Shown in pieces: positions 21,248 to 31,180 of a stretch of DNA of 64,000 nt; within the stretch, counting starts at the first letter, position 1; every line of letters begins with the position of its first letter. The notes under the pieces were generated by a model that worked only from the letters and a program-made list of their open reading frames with translations, made no database searches and had not been told where the DNA came from. This stretch comes from Nautiliaceae bacterium. GTDB taxonomy: Bacteria; Campylobacterota; Campylobacteria; Campylobacterales; Nautiliaceae. Both the position numbers and the translations under genes were made by a program. The stretch covers positions 16,766 through 80,765 of the forward strand of contig JAMOTL010000090.1 of assembly GCA_027062285.1 (NCBI GenBank), written 5' to 3'.

Positions 21248-22212
21248 GGATAGTCTTATTAATTTTTTCTTCACTTTTTTTTCTTTACGGGGAAATAATA
21301 AAATATCAAAATATAAAACCTTATTATTATAAAAATCAACTTGTTAATTTAAAAGCAAAGATAATATTATCTTCCCCAAAAGAACTTCATGCTATTCCTT
21401 CATATAATGTCGAATCTAATTTAACACAAAAAAATCCCTATCTTTATAATTTGGATATCAAATTTAAAGCTGACGAAGAAGAACATAAATTAATGCTAAT
21501 AGCTAAAAAATTTTATAAAGAAATCGATTTAGATAACCTGATTAATATAAAAAATATCAATCCGCCAAAAAACTTTTCAAAAGTATTTGCTGATAATCTT
21601 AAAATAATAAATCCGATTTCTTCAAAATACGACGAAAATTCAACGATATTATCATTTACGATAAAATGTAAAAATTGTAATATTAATGATTTTAACCTAG
21701 GATTTAAAGAACACAATTTAACTTTAATTTCCCAAAATGAGGCTTCATATTATGCTATCATTCCGAATAATATAAAAAAATTAAATTTTTATTATTTTAA
21801 TTTAAAAAATGAAAAATTTGAAAAAATAGAAATTCCTATAAAATTAAAACAAGATACCATAAGTACCCAGACTGAATTAAATCCGGAAGAAAATAATTTT
21901 TTTAATCTTGTAAATATTTTAATACTGATTTTAATCGCTTTTGGACTAATAATATTTTTGATTTATCAAAAAGTATGGCTACTTATTTTTCCTATTCTGT
22001 TAAGTGGTTTTCTAATTTATAAACTCTTACCAAAAGGAGAAATAATTCTTTCAAGAAATACAAAAGTACAAATTCTTCCTACAAAACAATCTACAGTAAT
22101 TTACATTTCAAGAGGTAATGAAAAAGCAAAAGTCCTCAATAAACTCGATAAATATACCAAAATAAAAATAAATAAAAAAATAGGATGGGTAAAAAATGAA
22201 GATATTAGATAG
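21244..22212 (+). CDS. Hypothetical membrane protein with C-terminal SH3-like segment
   Basis: Signal peptide, two central TM helices, C-term NTKVQILPTKQSTVIYISRGNEKAKVLNKLDKYTKIKINKKIGWVKNEDIR. Confidence 0.65.
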   Translation: MRIVLLIFSSLFFLYGEIIKYQNIKPYYYKNQLVNLKAKIILSSPKELHAIPSYNVESNLTQKNPYLYNLDIKFKADEEEHKLMLIAKKFYKEIDLDNLINIKNINPPKNFSKVFADNLKIINPISSKYDENSTILSFTIKCKNCNINDFNLGFKEHNLTLISQNEASYYAIIPNNIKKLNFYYFNLKNEKFEKIEIPIKLKQDTISTQTELNPEENNFFNLVNILILILIAFGLIIFLIYQKVWLLIFPILLSGFLIYKLLPKGEIILSRNTKVQILPTKQSTVIYISRGNEKAKVLNKLDKYTKIKINKKIGWVKNEDIR

Positions 22213-22897
22213 CATAATCAGTATATTAAAATTTATTTACGGCTTTGCTTATTTAGCAATAGTTTCACTGCTTATTGCGATAAATCCCAAATGGGAGCTT
22301 AAACTCAGAAAAAAAGCTTCAAAAATCTTAACAAGTTTAATCGCTAAAGAAATTATTATAGAGGGTGAAATTGACCCTACAGCCAATATACTCATGGGGA
22401 ATCATACAAATAACCTTGATATACCACTTATGGAAACAGTCTACGGAAATGAAAAAATAATATGGGTTGCCAAAGATGAAATAGCAAAAATGCCCATTTT
22501 TAAATATCTTGTTACAAAAAGCGATATGATTTTAGCCAACAGAAACGATAAAAGAGCTATCATAAAAATGATAAAAGATATAAAAGAAAAAACGCAAAAA
22601 GGATATAAAGTATTTTTATTCCCCGAAGGCACAAGAAACAAAGGTGATTATACAAAACTTTTAAAATTTAAAAACGGCCCTAAAGGTATTGTGGAAAAAC
22701 TAAATTTAAAAGTCCAACCGTTTGTCATAATAAACCTCCCAAAAGCATTTAAAAAACATCCTTTCAGAATTGAAAAACAGCCTATAAAAGTTGTTTTTTT
22801 AGAGAGTTTTTATCCGTATGAAGGATGGTATGAAGATATGAGAAATAAAATGCAGGATGTTTTAGACAAAGAATACGGTTTAAACAAAAATTCATAA
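22196..22897 (+). CDS. plsC: 1-acyl-sn-glycerol-3-phosphate acyltransferase
   Basis: GNHTNNLDIP (NHx4D), FPEGTRNKGD. Confidence 0.9.
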   Translation: MKILDSIISILKFIYGFAYLAIVSLLIAINPKWELKLRKKASKILTSLIAKEIIIEGEIDPTANILMGNHTNNLDIPLMETVYGNEKIIWVAKDEIAKMPIFKYLVTKSDMILANRNDKRAIIKMIKDIKEKTQKGYKVFLFPEGTRNKGDYTKLLKFKNGPKGIVEKLNLKVQPFVIINLPKAFKKHPFRIEKQPIKVVFLESFYPYEGWYEDMRNKMQDVLDKEYGLNKNS

Positions 22898-22909
22898 AAA
22901 GGAGCTGCT

Positions 22910-23296
22910 TTGAAGTTCGATACAATGCTGGCAATCGGAATCGGAGGATTTATAGGTGCGATTTTAAGAGCTTATACAACGGGTCTGGTAAACGGATTGG
23001 TAAAACACGACATTCCTTTTGGAACCCTTGCGGTCAACTGGATAGGAAGCTTGATTTTAGGTATTTTAATAGGTCTTATACAGTTTCACATTATAGAAAA
23101 TCCTTATTTAAAATCACTTTTAACTACAGGGATGATGGGAGCTCTTACCACTTTTTCAACATTTGCAATTGAAAGTTTCTTTTTAATTAAAAACGGCCTT
23201 ATTATTGAAAGTTTGGTTTATATCTCATTAAATGTTATCGGCAGTATAATTTTGGCAGCAGCCGGATTCAAATCAATCCAAGCAATTTATGGATAA
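22910..23296 (+). CDS. crcB: Fluoride efflux channel CrcB
   Basis: GIGGFIGAILRAYTTGLV; GTLAVNWIGSLILG; GALTTFSTFAIE. Confidence 0.95.
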   Translation: MKFDTMLAIGIGGFIGAILRAYTTGLVNGLVKHDIPFGTLAVNWIGSLILGILIGLIQFHIIENPYLKSLLTTGMMGALTTFSTFAIESFFLIKNGLIIESLVYISLNVIGSIILAAAGFKSIQAIYG

Positions 23297-24098
23297 TTTT
23301 GCTAAATTTCTACTCCTTTTATGGACTCTTTTTTTTCTTATTGTTTTATTCAATATTTATAAATATTTTAAATATAAAAAAAGTTTAAAAAAATTAAAAT
23401 CACAACCTTTGGACTACAAATATAAAACCTATTTAAACAATTTACCTTTATATAAGAACTTACCTTCGAATTTAAAAAAAATTATCGAATATAAAATTCA
23501 AAGATTTTGGCTGGAAAAAAATATTATTCCCGTTTATTTAACACTCAGTGATGAAATAAAAACATTAATAGCATTTTACGGTTGTATTTTAACTATAGGT
23601 TATGAAGAGTATTGTTATCCTCGTCTACAGTATATTTATATCTATCCTAAAGCTATAAAAAAGACCGTATATAGGGATTATATAGTAGAGAATGATGTAA
23701 TAATTAGCGGTGAAGCTTTAAAAGACAGTGTAATAATCTCATGGCACGACGCAAAATATCAAATTTATAAACATTCAAAAAGAAACGTAATTATTCACGA
23801 ATTTGCGCATATATTAGACTTTGACGACGGAGTCGGCGACGGTATTCCTCCACTTGATAAAGACGAAATAAAAAATTGGAAAAAATATATTCTTTCAACA
23901 TATAACAGATTAAAAAAACATAAACAAGAAATTTTTATAGACGAATACGCCCTTACAAACGAATCGGAATTTTTTGCTGTTATATCCGAATATTATTTTA
24001 CTTCTCCTAAAACGTTAATTATTCACTATCCCGAACTTTATTCTGAATTAAAAAAATTTTATAAAATTGATACTTTCGAAATTTTAAAAAATTCGTAA
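23289..24098 (+). CDS. mtfA: Zinc-dependent peptidase, MtfA family
   Basis: NVIIHEFAHILDFDDGVGDG; ESEFFAVISEYYF. Confidence 0.88.
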   Translation: MDNFAKFLLLLWTLFFLIVLFNIYKYFKYKKSLKKLKSQPLDYKYKTYLNNLPLYKNLPSNLKKIIEYKIQRFWLEKNIIPVYLTLSDEIKTLIAFYGCILTIGYEEYCYPRLQYIYIYPKAIKKTVYRDYIVENDVIISGEALKDSVIISWHDAKYQIYKHSKRNVIIHEFAHILDFDDGVGDGIPPLDKDEIKNWKKYILSTYNRLKKHKQEIFIDEYALTNESEFFAVISEYYFTSPKTLIIHYPELYSELKKFYKIDTFEILKNS

Positions 24099-24115
24099 TT
24101 TTTCGCTGAAAACCC

Positions 24116-24144
24116 TTGACTTTAGGAACTCATTTTCATATAAT
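24116..24144 (+). promoter_or_regulatory. Promoter for tRNA cluster, TTGACT-17-TATAAT
   Basis: CCTTGACTTTAGGAACTCATTTTCATATAAT 33 nt before tRNA-Lys. Confidence 0.75.
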
Positions 24145-24176
24145 TTCACCCACACAACGACAAGTTGTGAGGAAAA

Positions 24177-24252
24177 GACCCGTTAGCTCAGTCGGTAGAG
24201 CATCTGCCTTTTAAGCAGAGGGCCGCTGGTTCGAATCCAGCACGGGTCACCA
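24177..24252 (+). tRNA. tRNA-Lys(TTT)
   Basis: 76-nt cloverleaf with encoded CCA; anticodon loop CTTTTAA. Confidence 0.97.
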
Positions 24253-24255
24253 TCT

Positions 24256-24331
24256 GTCCCCATCGTCTAGTGGTCTAGGATACCGCCCTTTCACGGCGGC
24301 GACACGGGTTCGAATCCCGTTGGGGACGCCA
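24256..24331 (+). tRNA. tRNA-Glu(TTC)
   Basis: 76-nt cloverleaf GTCCCCA...TGGGGAC-GCCA; loop CTTTCAC. Confidence 0.97.
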
Positions 24332-24380
24332 CTTCTAAATACTTTATTTATTTTCAACTATTGACACTTTTTATAAACAT

Positions 24381-24456
24381 GGTCGCTTAGCTCAGTTGGG
24401 AGAGCACCAGCCTTACAAGCTGGGGGTCGCAGGTTCGAGCCCTGCAGCGACCACCA
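24381..24456 (+). tRNA. tRNA-Val(TAC)
   Basis: Cloverleaf with acceptor GGTCGCT/AGCGACC, encoded CCA; loop CTTACAA. Confidence 0.97.
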
Positions 24457-24472
24457 TCTACAATCCCAATTT

Positions 24473-24549
<77 letters not shown>

Positions 24550-24676
24550 TTACTTCAAAAACTCTCATTTAAAAATCATCTTATTTTTTAACAATTCCGA
24601 ATAATTTTAATACTTATTTTTATTTTGCAAATTTAAACACTTAAACTTAACCCGACAATAAAATTCAAAACATTAT

Positions 24677-25024
24677 TCAATGTTTTTTATTTTTGAATTT
24701 TTTATATTTTTCTATTTCTTTTTTTAACTGTTTTACTACGAATGAAATTACAAATGCATCATCTATAAATCCGATCCCCGGTAAAAAATCAGGAATTATA
24801 TCTGAGGGTAATACCACATAAGCAAGTGCTCCGGCAATAGTTGCATAAACAGTGGGTGAAAGTGAATAATTTTTATCGTTTATCATTTCAAAAAGAAGTT
24901 TCATATCTTCTAAAAAACTAAGATTTTTGAATTTTCCAAAAAAGCTTTTTACTTCATCTTCTTTAAAATCATTTTTTAATTCTTCTGTTAATTTTAATGC
25001 TTCTTGCTTTTCTTTTTCAGTCAT
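24677..25024 (-). CDS. DUF1232/YkvA-like membrane protein
   Basis: TIAGALAYVVLPSDIIPDFLPGIGFIDDAFVISFV signature. Confidence 0.9.
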   Translation of the reverse strand: MTEKEKQEALKLTEELKNDFKEDEVKSFFGKFKNLSFLEDMKLLFEMINDKNYSLSPTVYATIAGALAYVVLPSDIIPDFLPGIGFIDDAFVISFVVKQLKKEIEKYKKFKNKKH

Positions 25025-25110
25025 TTTTCTACTTTTTATTTATATTTTATCAAAATAACAAGTATCATTTAATTATATTATTATATAATTTGTTAAAAAA
25101 AAGGAAAAAT

Positions 25111-25425
25111 ATGGACTACTTTAAAGTAATTCAAACGCTTGAAAGTATTCAGCACCCGGCGATCGCCACAAGTTTAATTAATTTAGGAATTCTTCAAGAT
25201 ATTGATTTTGATGAAAAAAACAATAAATTAAAAGCTACATTTGTATGGCCTTTTCCAAATATCCCGATAAGAGACCAAATAATAAATTCTGTTAAAATCC
25301 CTCTAAATCAACTCGGATTAGATTTAGAATACAATGAAAGAATAATGAATGAAAACGAAAAACAAAAATTTTTAGAACTTGAAAAACAATATTGGAGAGG
25401 CGGATCAGCCGGATGTGGAATGTAA
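25111..25425 (+). CDS. MIP18/DUF59-like iron-sulfur assembly protein
   Basis: Start at ATGGACTACTTT after AAGGAAAAAT; IQHPAIATSLINLGILQDIDFDEKNNKLKATFVWPF. Confidence 0.75.
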   Translation: MDYFKVIQTLESIQHPAIATSLINLGILQDIDFDEKNNKLKATFVWPFPNIPIRDQIINSVKIPLNQLGLDLEYNERIMNENEKQKFLELEKQYWRGGSAGCGM

Positions 25426-26391
25426 CTATTTAGAAAGCAAAATTCCTATCCATTTTGTTCTCTCATAACTCATAAATGCCAACTTGAGCGTCATTGTAAG
25501 AGGCACAGCTAAAAATGTTCCGACAATACCAAAAACCCATCCCCATAAAAGAAGAGAAAAGAAAACTACAGCCGGAGATAAATCCAATCCGTCTCCCATA
25601 AGTTTCGGCTCTATAACATTTGAAATTATATTATTTATAATCACGTATCCTATCGTAACATAAACGACTACTTTTAAATCATAAGTAATAAACGCAATCA
25701 AAATTCCTGGAATCGCAGCTACTATTGAACCTACAACGGGAATAAAATTAAACACAAAAGCCATTATCCCAAAAAGCCAAGCATACGGAATTTTAAAATA
25801 TAAAAGCATAAGTGCCACCGAAATACCGGTAAGGGCTGATGTAAAAGTTTTAATAATAAAATATTTTTGTGTATTTTTAAAAAAAAGTTCAAATGTTTCT
25901 TCACTTTCCGTTATCAAAGAGAGTTTTTTACTGAAATTTTTAGATTCGAAAATCATAAACGATACGCCTATAAACACAATCAAAAAACTTTTTATTAAAT
26001 TGCCTGCTTTAGACAAAAATGCCTTTATTACAGGTATAAAATCTATATTGCTCAAATAAGTATTGTCAATTTTTATACCGAAATCTTTTAAATATTCATT
26101 TATTTGAATAATAAGAGAAACAAACTTATCCTGATAAAAAGAAGCATTTTGTAAAAATTCTTTAAGAGATGAATTAATTACGGCAAACATAACTACAAAT
26201 ACTAAAATAACCAAAAACGCGGCAAAAATATACCCTACTAAAAGAGGCATTCCTCTTTTTTCAAAAAAAGCTACCAATGGATAAATCAAAATAGTTAAAA
26301 ATATGGAAAGAATTAAATAAATCAGAAAAGGAGAAAGAAATTTAAGACCGATAATAGTAATAATTGCTGCTGCTATATATAAAATATTCAT
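25426..26391 (-). CDS. AI-2E family transporter (PerM/YdiK-like)
   Basis: AFVFNFIPVVGSIVAAIPGILIAF; PKLMGDGLDLSPAVVFFSLLLWGWVFGIVGTFLAVPLT. Confidence 0.92.
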   Translation of the reverse strand: MNILYIAAAIITIIGLKFLSPFLIYLILSIFLTILIYPLVAFFEKRGMPLLVGYIFAAFLVILVFVVMFAVINSSLKEFLQNASFYQDKFVSLIIQINEYLKDFGIKIDNTYLSNIDFIPVIKAFLSKAGNLIKSFLIVFIGVSFMIFESKNFSKKLSLITESEETFELFFKNTQKYFIIKTFTSALTGISVALMLLYFKIPYAWLFGIMAFVFNFIPVVGSIVAAIPGILIAFITYDLKVVVYVTIGYVIINNIISNVIEPKLMGDGLDLSPAVVFFSLLLWGWVFGIVGTFLAVPLTMTLKLAFMSYERTKWIGILLSK

Positions 26392-28172
26392 CAGTCTATC
26401 TTCAATACGCTCAAAAATGCTTCTTGAGGAATATTTACTTTTCCAATCGCTTTCATTCTTTTTTTACCTTTTTTTTGCTTTTCAAGAAGTTTTCTTTTTC
26501 TTGAAATATCTCCTCCGTAACATTTTGCCGTTACGTCTTTTCTAAGAGCTTTTACCGTCTCACGTGCGATAATTTTGTTTCCGATACTTGCTTGTATCGC
26601 AACCTCAAAAAGCTGTCTAGGAATAAGCTCTTTCATGACTTTTATAAGCTCTCTTCCCTTTTTCTCGGCTTTATCGCGAGGTACAATAATACTCAAAGCA
26701 TCCACAGGTTCCCCCGCAACTCTTATATCCATTTTCACAAGATCCCCCTCTTTATATCCGATAGGTTCATAATCAAAACTCGCATAACCTTTTGTAAGCG
26801 TTTTTAATTTATCGTAAAAATCGGTTACGATTTCGTTTAAAGGAATTTCATACTCAAGCAATACCCTCTCAGGCGATAAATAGTCCATTTTTAGCTGAAT
26901 TCCGCGCTTTTCATTTAAAAACTGGATTAAGTTTCCCACATACTCAGCAGGTGTTAAAATAGTCGCTTTTACGTAAGGTTCGTATATTTTCTCAATTTTA
27001 TTTGGAGGAGGCAGTTCGCTTGGGTTACTCACTTCAATTTCGCTGCCGTCTGTCAGTTTTACTTTATATGTAACACTTGGTGCAGTGGCTATAAGCTCTA
27101 TCCCAAATTCTCTCTCCAGTCTTTCTTTTATAACCTCCATATGAAGCATTCCAAGAAACCCTACTCTAAATCCAAAACCCAAAGCCTGGGAAGTTTCGGG
27201 CTCAAACGTAATGGAATCATCGTTTAATTTAAGCTTTTCAAGAGCATCCCTTAAATCATCGTATTTATCCGTATCTATAGGATAAATTCCGGCAAAAACG
27301 AAACTTTTAGCTTCGCTCATCTCTTCAACAGGCTCGCCTGCCGGATTTTTCGCCATGGTAATCGTATCTCCCACTCTGATATCGGCCACGTTTTTAAGTC
27401 CCATAACAACCACGCCGATTTCACCGGTTTTGATTTCATCCGTTTTTAGTTTTCTTAAAGGATGCGGATAATATAGATCTAAAACTTTATGTTTTTTACC
27501 TGTACCCATTACAAGTGCTTCTTCACCTTTTTTAATGCTTCCGTCAAACACCCTAACAAGACATACCGCTCCAAGATAATTATCAAACCAGCTATCGTAA
27601 ATTAGTGCTTTCGTAGGAGCTTTAGGGTCACCATTAGGGGCTGGAACTCTTTCAATAATAGCATCTAAGAGCTCTTCAATCCCTTCTCCTGTTTTCGCAC
27701 TTACCATAATTGCTTCACTTGCGTCTATTCCTATAGTGGTTTCTATCTCCTCCGCAACTCTTTCAGGCTCGGCACTTGGCAAATCGATTTTATTAATTAC
27801 CGGAATTATTTCAAGGTCGTTTTCAATCGCCATATAAACATTGGCTAACGTCTGAGCTTCCACCCCCTGACTCGCATCAACTACTAAAAGAGCCCCTTCG
27901 CTTGATTTTAACGATTTACTTACTTCATGAGAAAAATCGACATGACCCGGTGTATCTATCAGATTTAATATATGTCCTTTATACTCAAGTCTAACACTTT
28001 GGGCTTTTATCGTAATACCTCTTTCTTTTTCGATATCCATCGTATCAAGAAGTTGATCTTCTTTTTCTCTTTCGGTAATTCCTCCGCAAAATTCTATTAA
28101 TCTGTCCGCCAAAGTACTTTTTCCATGGTCAATATGCGCAATAATGGAAAAGTTTCTTATTTTATCTTGCAT
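26391..28172 (-). CDS. lepA: Elongation factor 4
   Basis: [53 protein letters not shown]. Confidence 0.98.
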   Translation of the reverse strand: MQDKIRNFSIIAHIDHGKSTLADRLIEFCGGITEREKEDQLLDTMDIEKERGITIKAQSVRLEYKGHILNLIDTPGHVDFSHEVSKSLKSSEGALLVVDASQGVEAQTLANVYMAIENDLEIIPVINKIDLPSAEPERVAEEIETTIGIDASEAIMVSAKTGEGIEELLDAIIERVPAPNGDPKAPTKALIYDSWFDNYLGAVCLVRVFDGSIKKGEEALVMGTGKKHKVLDLYYPHPLRKLKTDEIKTGEIGVVVMGLKNVADIRVGDTITMAKNPAGEPVEEMSEAKSFVFAGIYPIDTDKYDDLRDALEKLKLNDDSITFEPETSQALGFGFRVGFLGMLHMEVIKERLEREFGIELIATAPSVTYKVKLTDGSEIEVSNPSELPPPNKIEKIYEPYVKATILTPAEYVGNLIQFLNEKRGIQLKMDYLSPERVLLEYEIPLNEIVTDFYDKLKTLTKGYASFDYEPIGYKEGDLVKMDIRVAGEPVDALSIIVPRDKAEKKGRELIKVMKELIPRQLFEVAIQASIGNKIIARETVKALRKDVTAKCYGGDISRKRKLLEKQKKGKKRMKAIGKVNIPQEAFLSVLKID

Positions 28173-28253
28173 TAACTGCCTTTTTTGTCGTAATTATAAC
28201 ACATCTCTTTTGTTAAATTATTGTTAAAAATTAAAAAACAAATATAAATAAAC

Positions 28254-28283
28254 TTGACATAAAACGACTAAATAATATATAAT
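28254..28283 (+). promoter_or_regulatory. yfdX promoter, TTGACA-18-TATAAT
   Basis: CTTGACATAAAACGACTAAATAATATATAAT upstream of 28316 ATG. Confidence 0.75.
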
Positions 28284-28315
28284 TGTACCACTCAAAAATA
28301 TTTAAGGAGGGACAA

Positions 28316-29182
28316 ATGAAAAAAATCATGACATCTATCGCATTAGCGGCTCTTTTGACAAGCAGTGCTATAGCGGCAGACAACAAAACAAATACAGTAA
28401 GTAAAAACGCTGTAGTAAAAGCTGAAAAAAAAGCTCAAAACACTCAACTGGTAAAAGAGGCAATTAGAGCGATTCAATATACACAGGATGCATTATTTTA
28501 TTTAAATGCCGGAAAAACTGATAAAGCTAAAGAAGCTTTAAAAGAAGCCATCGGACAACTTGCAATAGTTTTAAATTCTCCAAACGCACCGTATTTATTG
28601 CCGGTAGATATTCAAATCGAAGCGTATGAATTTCATGGCAAGTTAGAAGATATCGCTAAAATGGTGGCTCAGGCAAAACTTTTGGTAGCTGATAATAAAC
28701 TTCCTCAAGCAAGAGAAGTTTTAAATACTCTAAGAGACGAAATAGTTATAAAAACAATTAATTTACCACTAGCAACATACCCTGCCGCACTACAATTAGC
28801 AGTAAGATATTTAAACGAAGGTAAAGTTAAAGAAGCTAAAGATGTATTAGCTATGGCTTTATCCACATTAGTTGAAATCGATACTATAATTCCTATTCCT
28901 TTAGTAAAAGCGGAAGCTCTTATAGCAGAAGCTGCTAAAATCGTTAAAAAAGACAGAAAACAAGCTTTAAAATATTTAGAAGAAGCTAAATATCAATTAA
29001 AACTTGGTGAATTACTTGGATACACAAGTAAAAGCGACACAACTTACAAAATGTTAGAAGACGAAATCAAAAAAATTGAAAAAGAGATTAAAGCTCACCA
29101 TAAAACAGAAGGTTTATTCAAAGAATTGCTACAAAAACTTAAAGAATTTAAAGAAAAAGCAATTCAACACATCAATAAATAA
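28316..29182 (+). CDS. YfdX family periplasmic protein
   Basis: Start at ATGAAAAAAATCATG after AAGGAGG; signal peptide; VKEAIRAIQYTQDALFYLNAGKTDKAKEALKEAIGQL; PVDIQIEAYEFHG. Confidence 0.85.
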   Translation: MKKIMTSIALAALLTSSAIAADNKTNTVSKNAVVKAEKKAQNTQLVKEAIRAIQYTQDALFYLNAGKTDKAKEALKEAIGQLAIVLNSPNAPYLLPVDIQIEAYEFHGKLEDIAKMVAQAKLLVADNKLPQAREVLNTLRDEIVIKTINLPLATYPAALQLAVRYLNEGKVKEAKDVLAMALSTLVEIDTIIPIPLVKAEALIAEAAKIVKKDRKQALKYLEEAKYQLKLGELLGYTSKSDTTYKMLEDEIKKIEKEIKAHHKTEGLFKELLQKLKEFKEKAIQHINK

Positions 29183-29283
29183 TTTTCCTCTTTTTTTCTT
29201 TTTTTTTAATTTTTTAAAGATCTGACACCGATTTGACATTTTTTTGTTTATAATTACAATAAAAAAGTAAAAAGTCGGGGGTA

Positions 29284-29700
29284 ATGAAAGCAATAATTTT
29301 AATAATAATTTCATTAATTTTATACGCAGAACCCATAAAGTTGATAAATTCCAAAACTCCTATATTAAATTACGAAATGTTAGATAAATTCTCACATACC
29401 AAGAAATTAAAATCCACTTTCGACTTACAAAACTATCAGTATACTTTTGTATATTTAAAAGATTTAAAAAATCTTTTGTGTAAACATGCCAGAGCTATTA
29501 AATTCAGCGCTATTGACAATTACGAAGTAATATTTACAAAAGAAGAAACAAAACATCCGAATATTGTATTCGCATATAAAATTAATAACAAAAAAATAAA
29601 CATAAATAAAAAAGGTCCGGCTAAAATCATCTATTTATCCCATCCAAAACCTTTAAAAGAGATTTTTTTAATAAATAAAATTGAGTGTATAAATGAATAA
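29284..29700 (+). CDS. Secreted protein with molybdopterin-oxidoreductase/sulfite-oxidase-fold-like core
   Basis: Signal peptide; AIDNYEVIFTKEETKHPNIVFAYKINNKKININKKGPAKIIYLSHP resembles A-x-D-Y...LAY..dGk.....GP..iiYP. Confidence 0.55.
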   Translation: MKAIILIIISLILYAEPIKLINSKTPILNYEMLDKFSHTKKLKSTFDLQNYQYTFVYLKDLKNLLCKHARAIKFSAIDNYEVIFTKEETKHPNIVFAYKINNKKININKKGPAKIIYLSHPKPLKEIFLINKIECINE

Positions 29701-30649
29701 GGTCATTGCTTTACTCATTGTCTTTTTAATAAGTGTCCTTTTTTTGATAGAAATTAAAAAAAACGAAACGATAAATTACATCGAAAAAAACATTATTATG
29801 TCTCAAAAACCTTATCATTTCCTAACAAAAGCCCAACAGTTTTTTGACAAAGCGATATTGTGCGATAATCAAAAACTCAGAAGAAAGTATCTTTTAATTT
29901 CAAAAGGTTTTTTAAATACTTTTGATGACAATAACATAAAAAGTACTATTAAAATCATAGATGAAATTTTAAATACGAATTTAATTGACAAAGAAAAAAT
30001 AAATAAATTTAATAATCTCATAAATCAAACCGGCATTTCTATATATCGGAAACATTTAAACAACACTGATAAATTAAATGAATTAAAAAATATCCTTAAC
30101 CAAAATGCACTATATTTAGAATTTGTAATACTTTGCTTAATTTTGTTATTAATTATTATTACATTTTTATATCTAAATTATCAAAAAATAAAAGATATAT
30201 ATCATTTGGATTCATTGACTTTGGCATTTAACAGAAACAAATTTTATGAAGTTATAAATTTATTACCTAAAGGAAAACATTCGTTAATTATGCTCGATAT
30301 TGATCATTTTAAAAAAATAAATGATACCTACGGGCATGATTTCGGAGATATGATATTACAAAAAACGGTAGAAATTATTCAAGACAATATCAGAAAAGAT
30401 GATATGGTTTTCAGATGGGGAGGAGAAGAATTTATTATACTTCTTAAAAAAACTTCAAAAGAAGATGCATTAAAAGTCGCAAAAAAACTAAAAAAAGCAA
30501 TAAACCGATATGACTTCGAAGGAATACAAATCACCTCAAGTTTCGGAATTAAAGAATGTAAAGATACCGTTACAAAAGATGACTTGATAATAGTTGATAA
30601 AGCATTATATGAAGCTAAAAAGAAAAGAAACGAAATAGTCTGTTATTAA
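29693..30649 (+). CDS. Membrane diguanylate cyclase (GGDEF)
   Basis: Two TMs flanking ~110-aa periplasmic region; RWGGEEF active site, RKDD I-site 5 aa upstream. Confidence 0.92.
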   Translation: MNKVIALLIVFLISVLFLIEIKKNETINYIEKNIIMSQKPYHFLTKAQQFFDKAILCDNQKLRRKYLLISKGFLNTFDDNNIKSTIKIIDEILNTNLIDKEKINKFNNLINQTGISIYRKHLNNTDKLNELKNILNQNALYLEFVILCLILLLIIITFLYLNYQKIKDIYHLDSLTLAFNRNKFYEVINLLPKGKHSLIMLDIDHFKKINDTYGHDFGDMILQKTVEIIQDNIRKDDMVFRWGGEEFIILLKKTSKEDALKVAKKLKKAINRYDFEGIQITSSFGIKECKDTVTKDDLIIVDKALYEAKKKRNEIVCY

Positions 30650-31180
30650 TTATTTCTTTTTCTTTTTCTTCGGAGGTGTTACAAGAAGGTTAATATAATT
30701 CCCTTCAAGTTTAGGCTCGTTTTGTTTTTCGGCAACATCTTTTAGCATATCCCATACTCTATTGATAACTTCAAATCCTTTTTCAGGTGTAGCAAGTTCT
30801 CTACCTCTTAAGAAAACTCTAAGTTTTACGTGTTTTCCTTTTTCAAGGAATTCTCTTGCGTGTTTTACTTTGTAATTTATGTCGTTATCTTGAATTTTTG
30901 AAGTAAATTTAATCTCTTTTACTTCTATTTTAACCTGTTTTTTCTTAGCTTCTTTTTTCTTTCTTTCCTGTTCGTACTTATATTTTCCGTAATCCATAAC
31001 TTTTGCAACAGGAGGATTGGCATTTGGAGCTACCAATACCAAATCAAGACCTTTGTTATAAGCAATCTCAAGCGCTTTTTGAGAATCTACTATTTTAGGT
31101 TCTCCTTCACCGTCAACCAGTCTTACTCTATCCGTAAAATCAATAATCTCTTCATTTATTAATGTTTTATCTTTACTCAT
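30650..31180 (-). CDS. infC: Translation initiation factor IF-3
   Basis: NEEIIDFTDRVRLVDGEGE; APNANPPVAKVMDYGKYKYEQE. Confidence 0.97.
   Translation of the reverse strand: MSKDKTLINEEIIDFTDRVRLVDGEGEPKIVDSQKALEIAYNKGLDLVLVAPNANPPVAKVMDYGKYKYEQERKKKEAKKKQVKIEVKEIKFTSKIQDNDINYKVKHAREFLEKGKHVKLRVFLRGRELATPEKGFEVINRVWDMLKDVAEKQNEPKLEGNYINLLVTPPKKKKKK

Noticed and set aside
24360-24380. TTGACA 20 nt upstream of tRNA-Val as a second promoter
   Set aside because: Too close to the mature tRNA 5' end for a -35/-10 pair; cluster promoter at 24116-24144 explains expression.
24550-24676. AT-rich gap after tRNA cluster as an integration site
   Set aside because: No integrase, direct repeat of tRNA 3' end or foreign genes found; flanks are ordinary chromosomal genes.
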